From JBFXAN01 sp050184225 (GTDB lineage: Bacteria; Chloroflexota; Dehalococcoidia; CAUJGQ01): DNA of 64,000 bases. The notes below the pieces were generated by a model. The model did no database searches and was not told where the DNA came from. It was given only the letters and a program-made list of their open reading frames with translations. The stretch spans positions 1-64,000 of the forward strand of contig JBFXAN010000001.1 in the NCBI GenBank assembly GCA_050184225.1, read 5' to 3'. The stretch's first letter is position 1. Each line of letters opens with the position of its first letter. The position numbers and the translations under genes are program-made. Positions 25,874-34,339 of the stretch are shown here, one piece after another.

Positions 25874-26692
25874 TCAGGCGTTCTGGAAGACCGGTTTGCG
25901 TTTTTCGGCGAATGCCTTGGGACCCTCGATCGAGTCCTGCATGCCGCGCAGGTTCTGCTCCAAACCAGAGGCGTAGCGGCGCGCCTCGAACGGACCCATG
26001 TACGTCCCCTTGTAGAGAATTTCCTTGAAGTTGCGGACGGCGCGCGGCGCGAGTTCCATCAGGCGTTCGGCCCACTCCATCGCCGTACTCATCAGTTGAT
26101 CGGGCGGCACGACCTGATTGACGAAACCGATCTCGTAGGCCCGCTGGGCGCTGATCCGCCGGTCGCCCCAGATGCAGAGTTCCAGCGCCTGGCTGAGGCC
26201 GATGATCCGGGGGAGGTGGTGGATCCAGCCGGCGCCCTGGTTCCAGCGTGCCTCGGTGACGCCGAACTCGGCCGTGTCGGCGGCGATCCGGATGTCACAC
26301 TGCATCGCGTGGTTGAAGCCACCGGCGACGGCGATGCCGTTGACGGCGGCGATCGTCGGCTTCCAGCAGTTCAACGATTCCGCGAGCGGGAAGATGTTCT
26401 GGAGATAGTCCGGCATCTGCACCATCGGGTCGGGCAGGCCGGCCGCCTCGGCGGCGTTGCGCTCTGCCCGCTCCCGCAGGTCCTGGCCGGTGCCGAAGGC
26501 GCGGCCGGTGCCGGTCAGGATCGCGACCCAGGCGCCGTCATCATGCGCGAACTCCCAGTACGTCTCATGCAGTACCTTCCGCAGCTCGCCATTGAAGGCA
26601 TTCAGGCGATCGGGACGGTTGAGGGTGATCACCCAGATCCGTCCGTTCTCCTCCTTGTCGAGGATGAGCACACCATCCTTGGTTCGTACCAT
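25874..26692 (-). CDS. enoyl-CoA hydratase/isomerase (crotonase) family protein
   Basis: A 272-residue crotonase-fold protein. Visible are VITLNRPDRLNAFNGEL, the oxyanion strand AILTGTGRAFGTGQDL, and NGIAVAGGFNHAMQCDIRIA with AEFGVTEARWNQG. Of the two glutamates of classical enoyl-CoA hydratase, the first position is Asn (in GGFNHA) and the second is kept in VTEARW, so simple hydratase activity is not certain; isomerase or hydrolase action is possible. It is the last gene of the minus-strand catabolic run and lies 66 bases after the PHP gene. Confidence 0.88.
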   Translation of the reverse strand: MVRTKDGVLILDKEENGRIWVITLNRPDRLNAFNGELRKVLHETYWEFAHDDGAWVAILTGTGRAFGTGQDLRERAERNAAEAAGLPDPMVQMPDYLQNIFPLAESLNCWKPTIAAVNGIAVAGGFNHAMQCDIRIAADTAEFGVTEARWNQGAGWIHHLPRIIGLSQALELCIWGDRRISAQRAYEIGFVNQVVPPDQLMSTAMEWAERLMELAPRAVRNFKEILYKGTYMGPFEARRYASGLEQNLRGMQDSIEGPKAFAEKRKPVFQNA

Positions 26693-26758
26693 TGCGTTAA
26701 ACTCCTGTGAAGTCTCTGAGCGTCGAGCCGGGCGGATGCACCCGACCGAGCGGTGCCG

Positions 26759-27409
26759 TTAGATCGGGTGCATGGCCGCCGGGCCGCGCGCTGGTCGAAA
26801 GCAACCAGCGCGCAGCGCATCGATCAACTCACCCTCAGTCCGGATCGGTTCCTCGAAGAGCGTGACGGCGCGGCCCACGTCCTCCGCATAGTGCGCGTCG
26901 CTGCCACCAACCCCATGCAACCCCAGCTGCACGGCGACACAGGCGGCCAGGTCGTTCTCCTTGTCGGTCGAGGCGCCGTTCAGCACTTCGACCGCATCGA
27001 CGAACTCGAAGACCGGGTGTCGCGCGGCGGCCTCGACCGAGACGTCGCTCTGCTTGTGCGCCTTCCACAGCGCGGCGATCGGGTCGTAGGCATGCCGGAA
27101 CGGATGCGCCGCGATCATGTAACCGCCACGGTCGTTGACGTATCGCCGCAGTTCGGCGGCGCTCCGGAGTTCGGGCCGGTAGGTGTCGATGCCAAGCACG
27201 AGAATATGACCGAGCTCCGTGTTCCACTCCATGCCGCGAAAAGCGAGCAGGTCGTGGCCGGCGACAAACTCACCGGCTTCGAACTCATTCCAGACGCGGA
27301 AGTGCTCGGTGATCTGGACCCCATGGAGACCGAGGGTGACCGCCCGTTCACGGAGGACGGGCGGCCGGAGGTTGCTGTCGGCTGAACCGGCAGTCGTGTG
27401 AATGTGCAT
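26759..27409 (-). CDS. PHP-domain metal-dependent phosphoesterase-like protein
   Basis: A 216-residue protein of the PHP fold. It starts directly at the metal-binding motif MHIHTTAGSADSN, and later His and Asp-His pairs appear in ITEHF, RGMEWNTELGHILVLG, AAHPFRHAYD and GGSDAHYAEDVG, the usual order of PHP metal ligands. No ribosome-binding site precedes the ATG at 27409. The frame is open for about 17 codons upstream but holds no ATG, GTG or TTG. The function is unknown; PHP proteins hydrolyse phosphoesters or amidohydrolase-type substrates. Neighbours suggest a link to the catabolic genes. Confidence 0.82.
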   Translation of the reverse strand: MHIHTTAGSADSNLRPPVLRERAVTLGLHGVQITEHFRVWNEFEAGEFVAGHDLLAFRGMEWNTELGHILVLGIDTYRPELRSAAELRRYVNDRGGYMIAAHPFRHAYDPIAALWKAHKQSDVSVEAAARHPVFEFVDAVEVLNGASTDKENDLAACVAVQLGLHGVGGSDAHYAEDVGRAVTLFEEPIRTEGELIDALRAGCFRPARGPAAMHPI

Positions 27410-27471
27410 ATCGATGGCATTTGGCTTGTCGGTGCCGTTGGGCAGCCTCCTGCAACTTCATGGTTGTGACA

Positions 27472-27542
27472 CCTGGGTGCGCGGGCATCCTGCCCGCCGT
27501 TGCTTCGAACGACCATGCGGGCTGTATGCCCGCGCTCCCAGG
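27472..27542. repeat. hairpin repeat family 2, copy B
   Basis: Arms 27472-27497 and 27517-27542 pair imperfectly around a 19-base loop and carry the family-2 core GCGCGGGCATCCTGCCCGC. It lies in the gap between the peptide-type binding protein (stop 27561) and the PHP gene. The two arms have diverged more than in copies A and C. Confidence 0.85.
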
Positions 27543-27560
27543 GGATGGCAATGTCTCGAC

Positions 27561-29243
27561 CTAGCCGCGGTCGATCCACACGTGCTCGTACTTCAGTTCG
27601 GCGTATTGCTTCTCCGGACCCCAGTTCTTCACCCACGGCTGAGTGACGTTGATCAGCACGCCGGTGTTGCGGTGGATGTACCACTGCTCTTCAGCGGCCA
27701 GCCGTTCGATATCGTGGATCACGTTCCAACGCTCTTCCACGTTGAGCGTCCGGCGTTGCTTCAGCAGGAGATCGGTCGCACGCTGATCGTTGACTCGCGC
27801 CTGGTTGGTAATACCCTCCGGATGCAGCCAGAACCAGAGGTACGGCTCCGGGTCCGTGTAGACCCGCCCCGGTCCCCAGAGGATCCCCTCGAAGTTGAAC
27901 GGCGGCCGGTAGATGCTGCTGATCCACTGGCTATACTCGACCGATTGCGGCGACTGTAGCTTGACGCCGATCTGCGCCCAGTCACCGATCACGCGTTCGA
28001 GCGCGCTCCGGTAGACGTCGCCGTATTGCGGGGTATAAACGATCGGCGTCTCAAAGCCGTCCGGGTATCCCGCCGCTTCGAGCAGCTTCTTCGCCTCACC
28101 CGGATTGTGCTCCCAGTACTTCGACGCCTCGCCCAACTCGCTCACCTTGAGCGCCCGATCGACGTTCCCCGGCGGCAGAATCTGATCCATCTCGCCTCGG
28201 CCGCAGAAGAGTGCGGCCCGCTCGGCCATGCGGTTATAGCCCATCGCCAATGCCTGCCGCACCCGCTTGTCGCTGAACGGCGGCTTCGATGTGTTCAGCG
28301 AGATATAGCCGCCGGTGCCCAGTTCCTCGAACTGGACCGTATCCGACTTGGCGCGCTGCACCTGCTCGGCATCGTCGCAGGTCAGCGCCGTGGCGTCGAT
28401 CTCCTCCGCCTGAAACGCTGCCGCGTTCGACGATTCATCCGGGATCACCTGAAGCACCAACTCGTCGAGGTAGGGTATTCCCTGGCGAAAGTAGGTCGGG
28501 TTGCGCTTGTAGACCGCGCGGTCGCCGGCCAGATAGCTGTCGCGGATGAACGGGCCAGTGCCGACCGCTTCCGTCTTGATCTTGTCACCTTCAAGGAGTT
28601 CCATCGGAAAGATGCGGGCACCGTAGTGCCCGCCGATTGCCGTATTGAGCAGCGGCGCAAATGGCTCCTTTGTGACCACCCGGATCGTGTGGGCATCGGG
28701 CGTTTCGATCCGCTCCACCGGCGCCCAATCCGCCTTGAACGCCGAGTTCTTGTCCGTGCGATACGCCTCCATCGACTGCTTGATCTCTTCGACGGTCAGC
28801 GGCCGGCCGTTGGTCGGCGGGACATTGTGCCAGGTGACTCCGTCGCGGATCGTGAAGACGGTAGACAGCTCGTCCGGTTGCTCGTACTTGCTGGCCAGAT
28901 CCTCTTCGAGTTGTGTGCTCGAAGCGGCTGTATCTGGATACCCCTGATGCATGCGCAGCAGCTTGCTGTAGGCGAGGCTGGCAAACGCGGCCGTGTGCGC
29001 CGACGCGGCCAGCACGCTCCAGTTCGGCGGCTCCACATACCGGCGTGACACCAGCCGGCCGCCCGGCTTCGGCTCGCCCGTCGGCGGCGTCGGCCGCGCG
29101 CCGGTGGTGCTGCTCTCTCCGCCATTGCCATTGCTGTTATCACCACATGCAGCAAGCAGCGCCGCACCGGCACCCCCCACCGCCGACGACCGCAGGAACC
29201 GGCGGCGCGCCACACGACTGCCCTGAAAGCGGTACTGTCTCAT
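27561..29243 (-). CDS. ABC transporter substrate-binding lipoprotein, family 5 (peptide type)
   Basis: A 560-residue DppA/OppA-type receptor. The leader has ARRRFLRSSAVGGAGAALLAAC, a twin-arginine-like signal with a lipobox, then a Gly/Asn/Ser linker. Family features include FTIRDGVTWHNVPPTNGRPLTVEEIKQS, VGTGPFIRDSYLAGDRAVYKRNPTYF and PFSDKRVRQALAMGYNR (given as parts). The ATG at 29243 is chosen because GGAGG lies seven bases upstream. It lies directly downstream of DppC and DppB type permeases, so the three form an importer. No ATPase genes are nearby. The cargo may be the substrate of the surrounding CoA-thioester genes rather than a peptide. Confidence 0.92.
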   Translation of the reverse strand: MRQYRFQGSRVARRRFLRSSAVGGAGAALLAACGDNSNGNGGESSTTGARPTPPTGEPKPGGRLVSRRYVEPPNWSVLAASAHTAAFASLAYSKLLRMHQGYPDTAASSTQLEEDLASKYEQPDELSTVFTIRDGVTWHNVPPTNGRPLTVEEIKQSMEAYRTDKNSAFKADWAPVERIETPDAHTIRVVTKEPFAPLLNTAIGGHYGARIFPMELLEGDKIKTEAVGTGPFIRDSYLAGDRAVYKRNPTYFRQGIPYLDELVLQVIPDESSNAAAFQAEEIDATALTCDDAEQVQRAKSDTVQFEELGTGGYISLNTSKPPFSDKRVRQALAMGYNRMAERAALFCGRGEMDQILPPGNVDRALKVSELGEASKYWEHNPGEAKKLLEAAGYPDGFETPIVYTPQYGDVYRSALERVIGDWAQIGVKLQSPQSVEYSQWISSIYRPPFNFEGILWGPGRVYTDPEPYLWFWLHPEGITNQARVNDQRATDLLLKQRRTLNVEERWNVIHDIERLAAEEQWYIHRNTGVLINVTQPWVKNWGPEKQYAELKYEHVWIDRG

Positions 29244-29273
29244 TGCTGCCTCCATCTCCTCCATATCAACGTT

Positions 29274-30194
29274 CTAACCGCGTCCACGGCGCAGGCGCGG
29301 GTCGAGTACATCGCGCAAGGCATCGCCGAACAGGTTGATCCCGAGGACGACCAGGGTGAGGGCGAGTCCCGGGAAGAATGCCATCCAGGGCGCCTTAACC
29401 ATGTAGCGCAGCGCCGAGCCGCTGAGCATGCTGCCCCACGACGGTACGTTCAGCGGCACACCCAGACCGAGGTAGCTGAGCGACGCCTCCGAGAGGATCG
29501 CCGCGCCCAGCTGAATGCTGGCGATCACGATGATCGGCGCCATCACGTTGGGCCGGATATGGGTCCACATCACACGCAGCGGTCCGGCGCCGATCACCGT
29601 CGCCGCCTCGACGAACAGATATTCCTTGGTCGAGAGCGCGCTGCCGCGCACGATCCGCGCCGCCGTGGGAATGATCGAGATCCCGATCGCAAGGATCACG
29701 TTGCGCAGGCTCGCGCCCAGAGCGGCAGCGATCGTCAGCGCCAGCAGAATGCCGGGCAGCGCCGACAGGATATCGACGAATCGCTGGCTCACCAGGTCGA
29801 CCCAGCCGCCAAAGTAACCGGACACCAGGCCGATCACCGCGCCGATGCCGGTGCCGACCAGCACCGCGAGCAGTCCAACTTCGAGCGACACCCGGGCGCC
29901 GTAGATCACGCGACTAAGCATGTCGCGGCCAAGATGGTCGGTGCCAAATGGATGCGCGAGGCTGGGGCTCATGAAGAACTCGTTCGTCGACTCGTTCGGG
30001 CCATACGGCGCGATCCATGGCGCAAAGAGTCCAACCACAACCAGGAGCAGGATGATGAACGCGCCGATCGCACCGAGCGGCTTTCGCCGTGCCAGCCGCA
30101 GCGTCTGGGCGATCATCCCGCGCCCGCGCGGCTGAGACCACGAGCCGGGCACCGTCGCATCCTGAGCGAGTACGTTCGCAGCAGGCTCTGCCAT
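29274..30194 (-). CDS. dppC: DppC-like ABC transporter permease
   Basis: A 306-residue permease of the OppC/DppC type. An N-terminal helix precedes PYGPNESTNEFFMSPSLAHPFGTDHLGRD, the periplasmic stretch typical of the family. RVIYGARVSLEVGLLAVLVG starts the core domain, and the ATPase-coupling EAA loop is EYLFVEAATVIGAGPLRVMW. The gene lies 10 bases after dppB and 30 bases before the binding protein, so the order B, C, A is preserved on the minus strand. Confidence 0.92.
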   Translation of the reverse strand: MAEPAANVLAQDATVPGSWSQPRGRGMIAQTLRLARRKPLGAIGAFIILLLVVVGLFAPWIAPYGPNESTNEFFMSPSLAHPFGTDHLGRDMLSRVIYGARVSLEVGLLAVLVGTGIGAVIGLVSGYFGGWVDLVSQRFVDILSALPGILLALTIAAALGASLRNVILAIGISIIPTAARIVRGSALSTKEYLFVEAATVIGAGPLRVMWTHIRPNVMAPIIVIASIQLGAAILSEASLSYLGLGVPLNVPSWGSMLSGSALRYMVKAPWMAFFPGLALTLVVLGINLFGDALRDVLDPRLRRGRG

Positions 30195-30204
30195 CAGGCG
30201 CTCC

Positions 30205-31155
30205 TTACCGATAGCGAATCCGCGGATCGAACCAGCCGTAGGCGAGATCGGTCAGCAGATTCAGCAACACCACCCAGATACCGATCAGCAGGATGATGCC
30301 CTGCGCCATCGGGTAGTCGCGCTTGCCGATGCTGTCCAGAATGAAGCGTCCCAGTCCGGGCAGATTGAAGATGTTCTCGGTGATGACGACGCCCGTGATG
30401 ATCCGGCCGAACTGGCTGGAGAACAGCGTCAGCACCGGGATCATCGCGTTCTTGAGGGCGTGGCGGGAGATCACGATCCGCTCTCGCAACCCCTTCGCGC
30501 GGGCGGTGCGAATGTAGTCGTTGGTAAGCACTTCGAGCATGGTCGAGCGCATCAGCCGCACCTGCTGTGCGGCGACCGAGGAGGCGATGATCAGGCTCGG
30601 GACGATGAACTGTTCCAGATTCCGCATCGGGTCCGAGAAGATCGAGCTGTAGCCGACAGGCGGAATCCAGCCGAACCAGCGCGCGCCGAAAACCATCACC
30701 ATCGTGCCGAGCCAGATATGCGGCACGGCCAGACCGATCATGCTCGTAAACCGCAAGGCGTGGTCGCCGATGCTCTCCGGCCGGCTCGCGGCATAGATGC
30801 CAACCGGCAGGGACACGATCAGGCTGATCGCCATCGCGATAATCGTCAGTTCGAGCGTCACCGGGAGTCGGTTCGCCAGCTCGTCGGTGATCTTGCGGCC
30901 GCTGAAGAGCGAGGTGCCAAGGTCGCCGCGGAGGACATCGCCGACCCAACTCGCGTACTGAACGGGGAGCGGGCGCTCCAGGCCAAGCTGCGTCCTCAGC
31001 TCGCGCAGGCGTTCCGGGTTGGCGCTGACATCCTCGCCGAGCAGCATGACGGCAGCATCGCCCGGCGCCACCCGCAGCAAGAGAAAGACGAGAATGCTAA
31101 GCCCGATGATGCCGATCAGCGCTGAGATCAGCCGGCGGGCGATATACGCCTGCAT
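30205..31155 (-). CDS. dppB: DppB-like ABC transporter permease
   Basis: A 316-residue permease of the OppB/DppB type. It starts MQAYIARRLISALIGIIGLS and has LLRVAPGDAAVMLLGEDVS, the usual first periplasmic loop, then GDLGTSLFSGRKITDELANR. The EAA loop is DYIRTARAKGLRERIVISRH. It is the first of three transporter genes, 123 bases downstream of the acyl-CoA dehydrogenase at 31279. No DppD or DppF ATPase gene is found in the window, so it must use one encoded elsewhere. Confidence 0.92.
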   Translation of the reverse strand: MQAYIARRLISALIGIIGLSILVFLLLRVAPGDAAVMLLGEDVSANPERLRELRTQLGLERPLPVQYASWVGDVLRGDLGTSLFSGRKITDELANRLPVTLELTIIAMAISLIVSLPVGIYAASRPESIGDHALRFTSMIGLAVPHIWLGTMVMVFGARWFGWIPPVGYSSIFSDPMRNLEQFIVPSLIIASSVAAQQVRLMRSTMLEVLTNDYIRTARAKGLRERIVISRHALKNAMIPVLTLFSSQFGRIITGVVITENIFNLPGLGRFILDSIGKRDYPMAQGIILLIGIWVVLLNLLTDLAYGWFDPRIRYR

Positions 31156-31278
31156 GGATGATGCCCCCTCCCCGTCAGCGAGCCGCTACGCTCCGATGGT
31201 GCCTCCCAGACACATGGTGTGGTGTGAAACGCCCAACGCACCGCGAGCGGCGTCCGGCCGAGCGATGCCGCCCAGGTG

Positions 31279-32472
31279 CTACTCCGGCATTGCTCCCGGC
31301 TGAACCGTGCCAGAGGTGAGGTCGCGGGCCATGATGATCCGCTGTACCTCAGACGGTCCTTCACCGATGCGGCGGATGCGAAGCTCGCGATACCAGCGTT
31401 CCAGCGGCAGATCCTTGGTGACGCCGTAGCCGCCATGGATCTGGATCGACCGATCGACGACGCGGCCCGCCGCCTCAGTGCCGTACACCTTCGCCATCGC
31501 CGCCTCAAAGCGGAACGGCTGCTCGGAGTCTGCCTTCTCCGCCGCCGCCAGGCAGAGCCAGCGGGATGTACGAGTGTCGATCTCGTTATCGACGAGCATC
31601 CACTGGATCGCCTGCCGGCTCGCCAGCGGCTCGCCGAACGTCACCCGATGCCGCGAGTGTTCCACCGCCATTCGCTGGGCGGCGATGGCGACACCGTTGC
31701 AGCTTGCGGCATAGGGGATGCGGTTGCGGCTCAGGTTCTCGTTGGCGATGGCAAAGCCACCACCCTCCTCGCCGAGGATGTTCGCGTGCGGAATGCGCAT
31801 GTTGTCGAAGGACAGCTCGGTCGTATAGTGCGAGCGCAACACATGCACCAGCCGCCGCACCATGAACCCCGGCGTGTCCGTATCGACGAGGAAGCAGGTG
31901 ATCCCCTGACGGCCGCGCGTCGGGTCGGTGCGGACGAAGAGCAGACCGAAGTCGGCGGTGTCGGCGCCGGAGTTGAAGATCTTCGAGCCGTTGATCACCC
32001 ACTCGTCACCATCGCGCACGCCCTTGGTCTGGATCGCGCGGGCGGGATCGGAGCCGCCGCTGGGTTCGGTCAGACCGAGAAAGCTCGACTTCTCCCCGCG
32101 CAGGACGGGATAGAGGTACTTCTCCTTCTGCTCGGACGTACCCGCGTAGAGCTGTGGCGCGGCGCCGCCCCGGCCGAAGACGCCGTAGCAGGGTGAGTAG
32201 AGGCCGGCGCCATGCTGTGACTGCTGCTCAGCCATCAGGACGCGCGTCTTCAGATCGAGTGTCACGCCGCCGCCGCCGTACTCAACCGGCGCTTCCATCC
32301 GGTAGAAGCCCATCTCTTTGACGATGGTGGTGAGGCGTTCGTGATGGTGCGGCGGTAGCTCCCAGGCATCCTGATCCAGTTCTTCCCGTTCGAGCGGGAT
32401 GATCTCTTCCTGGACGAAGCGCCGGATGTTGGAGCAGATCAGTTCCTGCTCGTCGGTGACTTGAAGGTCCAT
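31279..32472 (-). CDS. acyl-CoA dehydrogenase, tandem copy 2
   Basis: A 397-residue FAD-dependent acyl-CoA dehydrogenase. Family marks are FLGLTEPSGGSDPARAIQT, the FAD/substrate loop, VINGSKIFNSGADTADF, and the C-terminal QIHGGYGVTKDLPLERWYRE with IGEGPSEVQRIIMAR. The start at 32472 follows an AGGGG element; an earlier ATG adds 17 basic residues. It follows the paralogue at 32524 by 51 bases. A 161-base tract is identical to that gene except for one base. Adjacent paralogous dehydrogenases of this kind can form mixed tetramers in steroid side-chain degradation. Confidence 0.93.
   Translation of the reverse strand: MDLQVTDEQELICSNIRRFVQEEIIPLEREELDQDAWELPPHHHERLTTIVKEMGFYRMEAPVEYGGGGVTLDLKTRVLMAEQQSQHGAGLYSPCYGVFGRGGAAPQLYAGTSEQKEKYLYPVLRGEKSSFLGLTEPSGGSDPARAIQTKGVRDGDEWVINGSKIFNSGADTADFGLLFVRTDPTRGRQGITCFLVDTDTPGFMVRRLVHVLRSHYTTELSFDNMRIPHANILGEEGGGFAIANENLSRNRIPYAASCNGVAIAAQRMAVEHSRHRVTFGEPLASRQAIQWMLVDNEIDTRTSRWLCLAAAEKADSEQPFRFEAAMAKVYGTEAAGRVVDRSIQIHGGYGVTKDLPLERWYRELRIRRIGEGPSEVQRIIMARDLTSGTVQPGAMPE
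31877..32037. repeat. gene-conversion-like tract, copy in acyl-CoA dehydrogenase 2
   Basis: These 161 bases match 33110-33270 with a single mismatch (at 32008); the first 131 bases are identical, silent positions included. Flanking parts of the two genes differ at many silent sites. It encodes the FAD-binding middle of the enzyme. Confidence 0.88.
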
Positions 32473-32523
32473 CTGTTTCCCCTTGCCTCGGCTTTTTCTA
32501 TGCGGTCCGGCGCGCTGGTTCAA

Positions 32524-33693
32524 TTAGTTGACCGGCACAGTGCCGGAGGTAAGGTCGCGGGCCATGATGATGCGCTGGACTTCGGACGGCCCCTCGCCGA
32601 TGCGGCGGATGCGAAGCTCGCGATACCAGCGCTCCAGCGGCAGATCTTTGGTGACGCCGTAGCCGCCGTGTACCTGAATCGCGCGGTCGACGACACGACC
32701 GGCGGCCTCCGTGCCGTAGACCTTGGCCATCGCTGCCTCGAACCGATATGGCTGCTCGCGCACGGCCTTGTCCGCCGCCGCCAGACAGAGCCAGCGGGAG
32801 GTGCGGATATCGATCTCGTTGTCGACCAACATCCACTGGATCGCCTGGCGGCTGGCGAGCGGTTCGCCGAACGTCACCCGATGGCGCGAGTGCTCTACCG
32901 CCATCCGGTGCGCCGCGACGGCGACGCCGATACCGGCCGCGGCGTAGGGAATCCGCTGACGGCTGAGGTATTCGTTGGCGATGGCGAAGCCGCCACCTTC
33001 TTCACCGAGGATGTTGGCGTGGGGAATGCGCATGTCGTCGAAAGACAGCTCGGTCGTGTAGTGCGCTCGGAGCACAAGGACGTGTCGCCGGAGGACGAAG
33101 CCGGGCGTATCCGTATCGACGAGGAAGCAGGTGATCCCCTGACGGCCGCGCGTCGGGTCGGTGCGGACGAAGAGCAGACCGAAGTCGGCGGTGTCGGCGC
33201 CGGAGTTGAAGATCTTCGAGCCGTTGATCACCCACTCGTCGCCATCGCGCACGCCCTTGGTCTGGATCGCCCGCGCCGGGTCGGAGCCACCACTCGGCTC
33301 GGTCAGACCGAGGAAACTCGTCTTCTCGCCGCGGAGGACGGGATAGAGGAAGCGCTCTTGCTGTTCCGGCGAGGCGGCGTAAAGCTGACCGGGGGGGCCA
33401 TGGCCGAAGACATCGTAGGCGGGCGCGTAGAGTCCGGCCCGGTGCTGCGACATCTCCTCGGTCAAAAGGACGCGGGTGCGCAGGTCCACCCCCGGGCCGC
33501 CGAACTCCTCCGGCACATCCATCTGGTAGAGGCCCATATCCTTGACCATCGCCACAAGGCGATCGTGGTCCGCCTTCGGCAGCTCGTAGGCGTCGGGGTC
33601 AAGGTCCGGTTCAAGCGGTACGATCTCCTCTCGGATGAATCGCCGCACGGCCGCGACCAGCATCCGCTGCTCTTCGGATAACTTGAGGTCCAT
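32524..33693 (-). CDS. acyl-CoA dehydrogenase, tandem copy 1
   Basis: A 389-residue acyl-CoA dehydrogenase starting MDLKLSEEQRMLVAAVRRFI. It shares with its neighbour FLGLTEPSGGSDPARAIQT, INGSKIFNSGADTADFGLL and the C-terminal HGGYGVTKDLPLERWYREL. The two differ mainly at the N-terminal helices (PPGQLYAASPEQQERFL here) and at residues around 200-230. FAD-dependent introduction of a 2,3 double bond into an acyl-CoA is expected; chain or ring type is unknown. It lies 60 bases downstream of the GIY-YIG-like gene. Confidence 0.93.
   Translation of the reverse strand: MDLKLSEEQRMLVAAVRRFIREEIVPLEPDLDPDAYELPKADHDRLVAMVKDMGLYQMDVPEEFGGPGVDLRTRVLLTEEMSQHRAGLYAPAYDVFGHGPPGQLYAASPEQQERFLYPVLRGEKTSFLGLTEPSGGSDPARAIQTKGVRDGDEWVINGSKIFNSGADTADFGLLFVRTDPTRGRQGITCFLVDTDTPGFVLRRHVLVLRAHYTTELSFDDMRIPHANILGEEGGGFAIANEYLSRQRIPYAAAGIGVAVAAHRMAVEHSRHRVTFGEPLASRQAIQWMLVDNEIDIRTSRWLCLAAADKAVREQPYRFEAAMAKVYGTEAAGRVVDRAIQVHGGYGVTKDLPLERWYRELRIRRIGEGPSEVQRIIMARDLTSGTVPVN
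33110..33270. repeat. gene-conversion-like tract, copy in acyl-CoA dehydrogenase 1
   Basis: Partner of 31877-32037, offset by 1233 bases, with one mismatch at 33241. The identity ends abruptly on both sides. Confidence 0.88.
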
Positions 33694-33753
33694 CGCGCTT
33701 CCTCCACACCGCCGCCGCGGCAGCCCCGTTTCGTATGCACGATCGGGCGGGTA

Positions 33754-34140
33754 TCAACCTGGTTGTGTCGCGGGAGCGTCCCAGGACTTCCAATGGAAAC
33801 GGGGAAGCTTGGGGATGTGTTCGTCGCTCGCTTCGTTGCCGTCGGGTAGGCACTCGTAGTCCTCGCGGAAGCGGCCGAGCAGGTCGACCCAGCGGCTGAG
33901 GTACATCGAGTTCACTTCGTAGCGAAATTGAGCGACGCGTCCGCGGATCGCCGGGTTGAGCTCGCCCTCGGAGAAGTGGTCGGCGATCTTGCCGCGCAGG
34001 CCGTAGGTCGCTCGCGAGCCGGCATAGCCGATATAGATGACGTTACCGTCCGCATCCGCCAGCTCGTAGACACCATAGCTACCTGAAAGAGACTTCCATT
34101 GGGCGGGATCATAGCTTTCCCACGGCTTTTTCAGCGGCAT
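33754..34140 (-). CDS. small stand-alone GIY-YIG-like domain protein
   Basis: A 128-residue protein with a likely GIY-YIG nuclease fold. GVYEL at residues 23-27 and VIYIGYAG about ten residues later match the two defining strands, and TYGLRGKIADHF supplies the basic helix with an arginine at about the usual catalytic spacing. The rest (NSMYLSRWVDLLGRFREDYEC) is not a known DNA-binding domain. It looks like a single-domain protein, unlike UvrC or homing nucleases. Its place between acyl-CoA dehydrogenase and DUF35/thiolase genes is unusual. Whether it cuts nucleic acid is open. The fold call is from motifs only. Confidence 0.65.
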   Translation of the reverse strand: MPLKKPWESYDPAQWKSLSGSYGVYELADADGNVIYIGYAGSRATYGLRGKIADHFSEGELNPAIRGRVAQFRYEVNSMYLSRWVDLLGRFREDYECLPDGNEASDEHIPKLPRFHWKSWDAPATQPG

Positions 34141-34191
34141 GGCTCGGTTCCCTCTCGGAGTATGGTTGACGAGTGAAGACGGCGCTTCTTC

Positions 34192-34304
34192 GTCATCCTG
34201 AGCGAAGTGAAGGATCTCGCAGATGATCGTTGGCAGTGTGGCTGCACATGAGAACCGTCGTACTCATATCAACCTCCGAGATCCTTCGCTTCGCTCAGGA
34301 TGAC
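34192..34304. repeat. hairpin repeat family 1, copy B
   Basis: Arms 34192-34219 (GTCATCCTGAGCGAAGTGAA and on) and 34277-34304 pair in 27 of 28 positions around a 57-base loop. The arm shares its GTCATCCTGAGC and GAAGGATCTCG parts with 13075-13154. It lies in the 199-base gap between the DUF35 gene and the GIY-YIG-like gene, both on the minus strand. Confidence 0.9.
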
Positions 34305-34339
34305 ATGGCGTGTGATGGCTTTGGCTCTCCAACACATTC

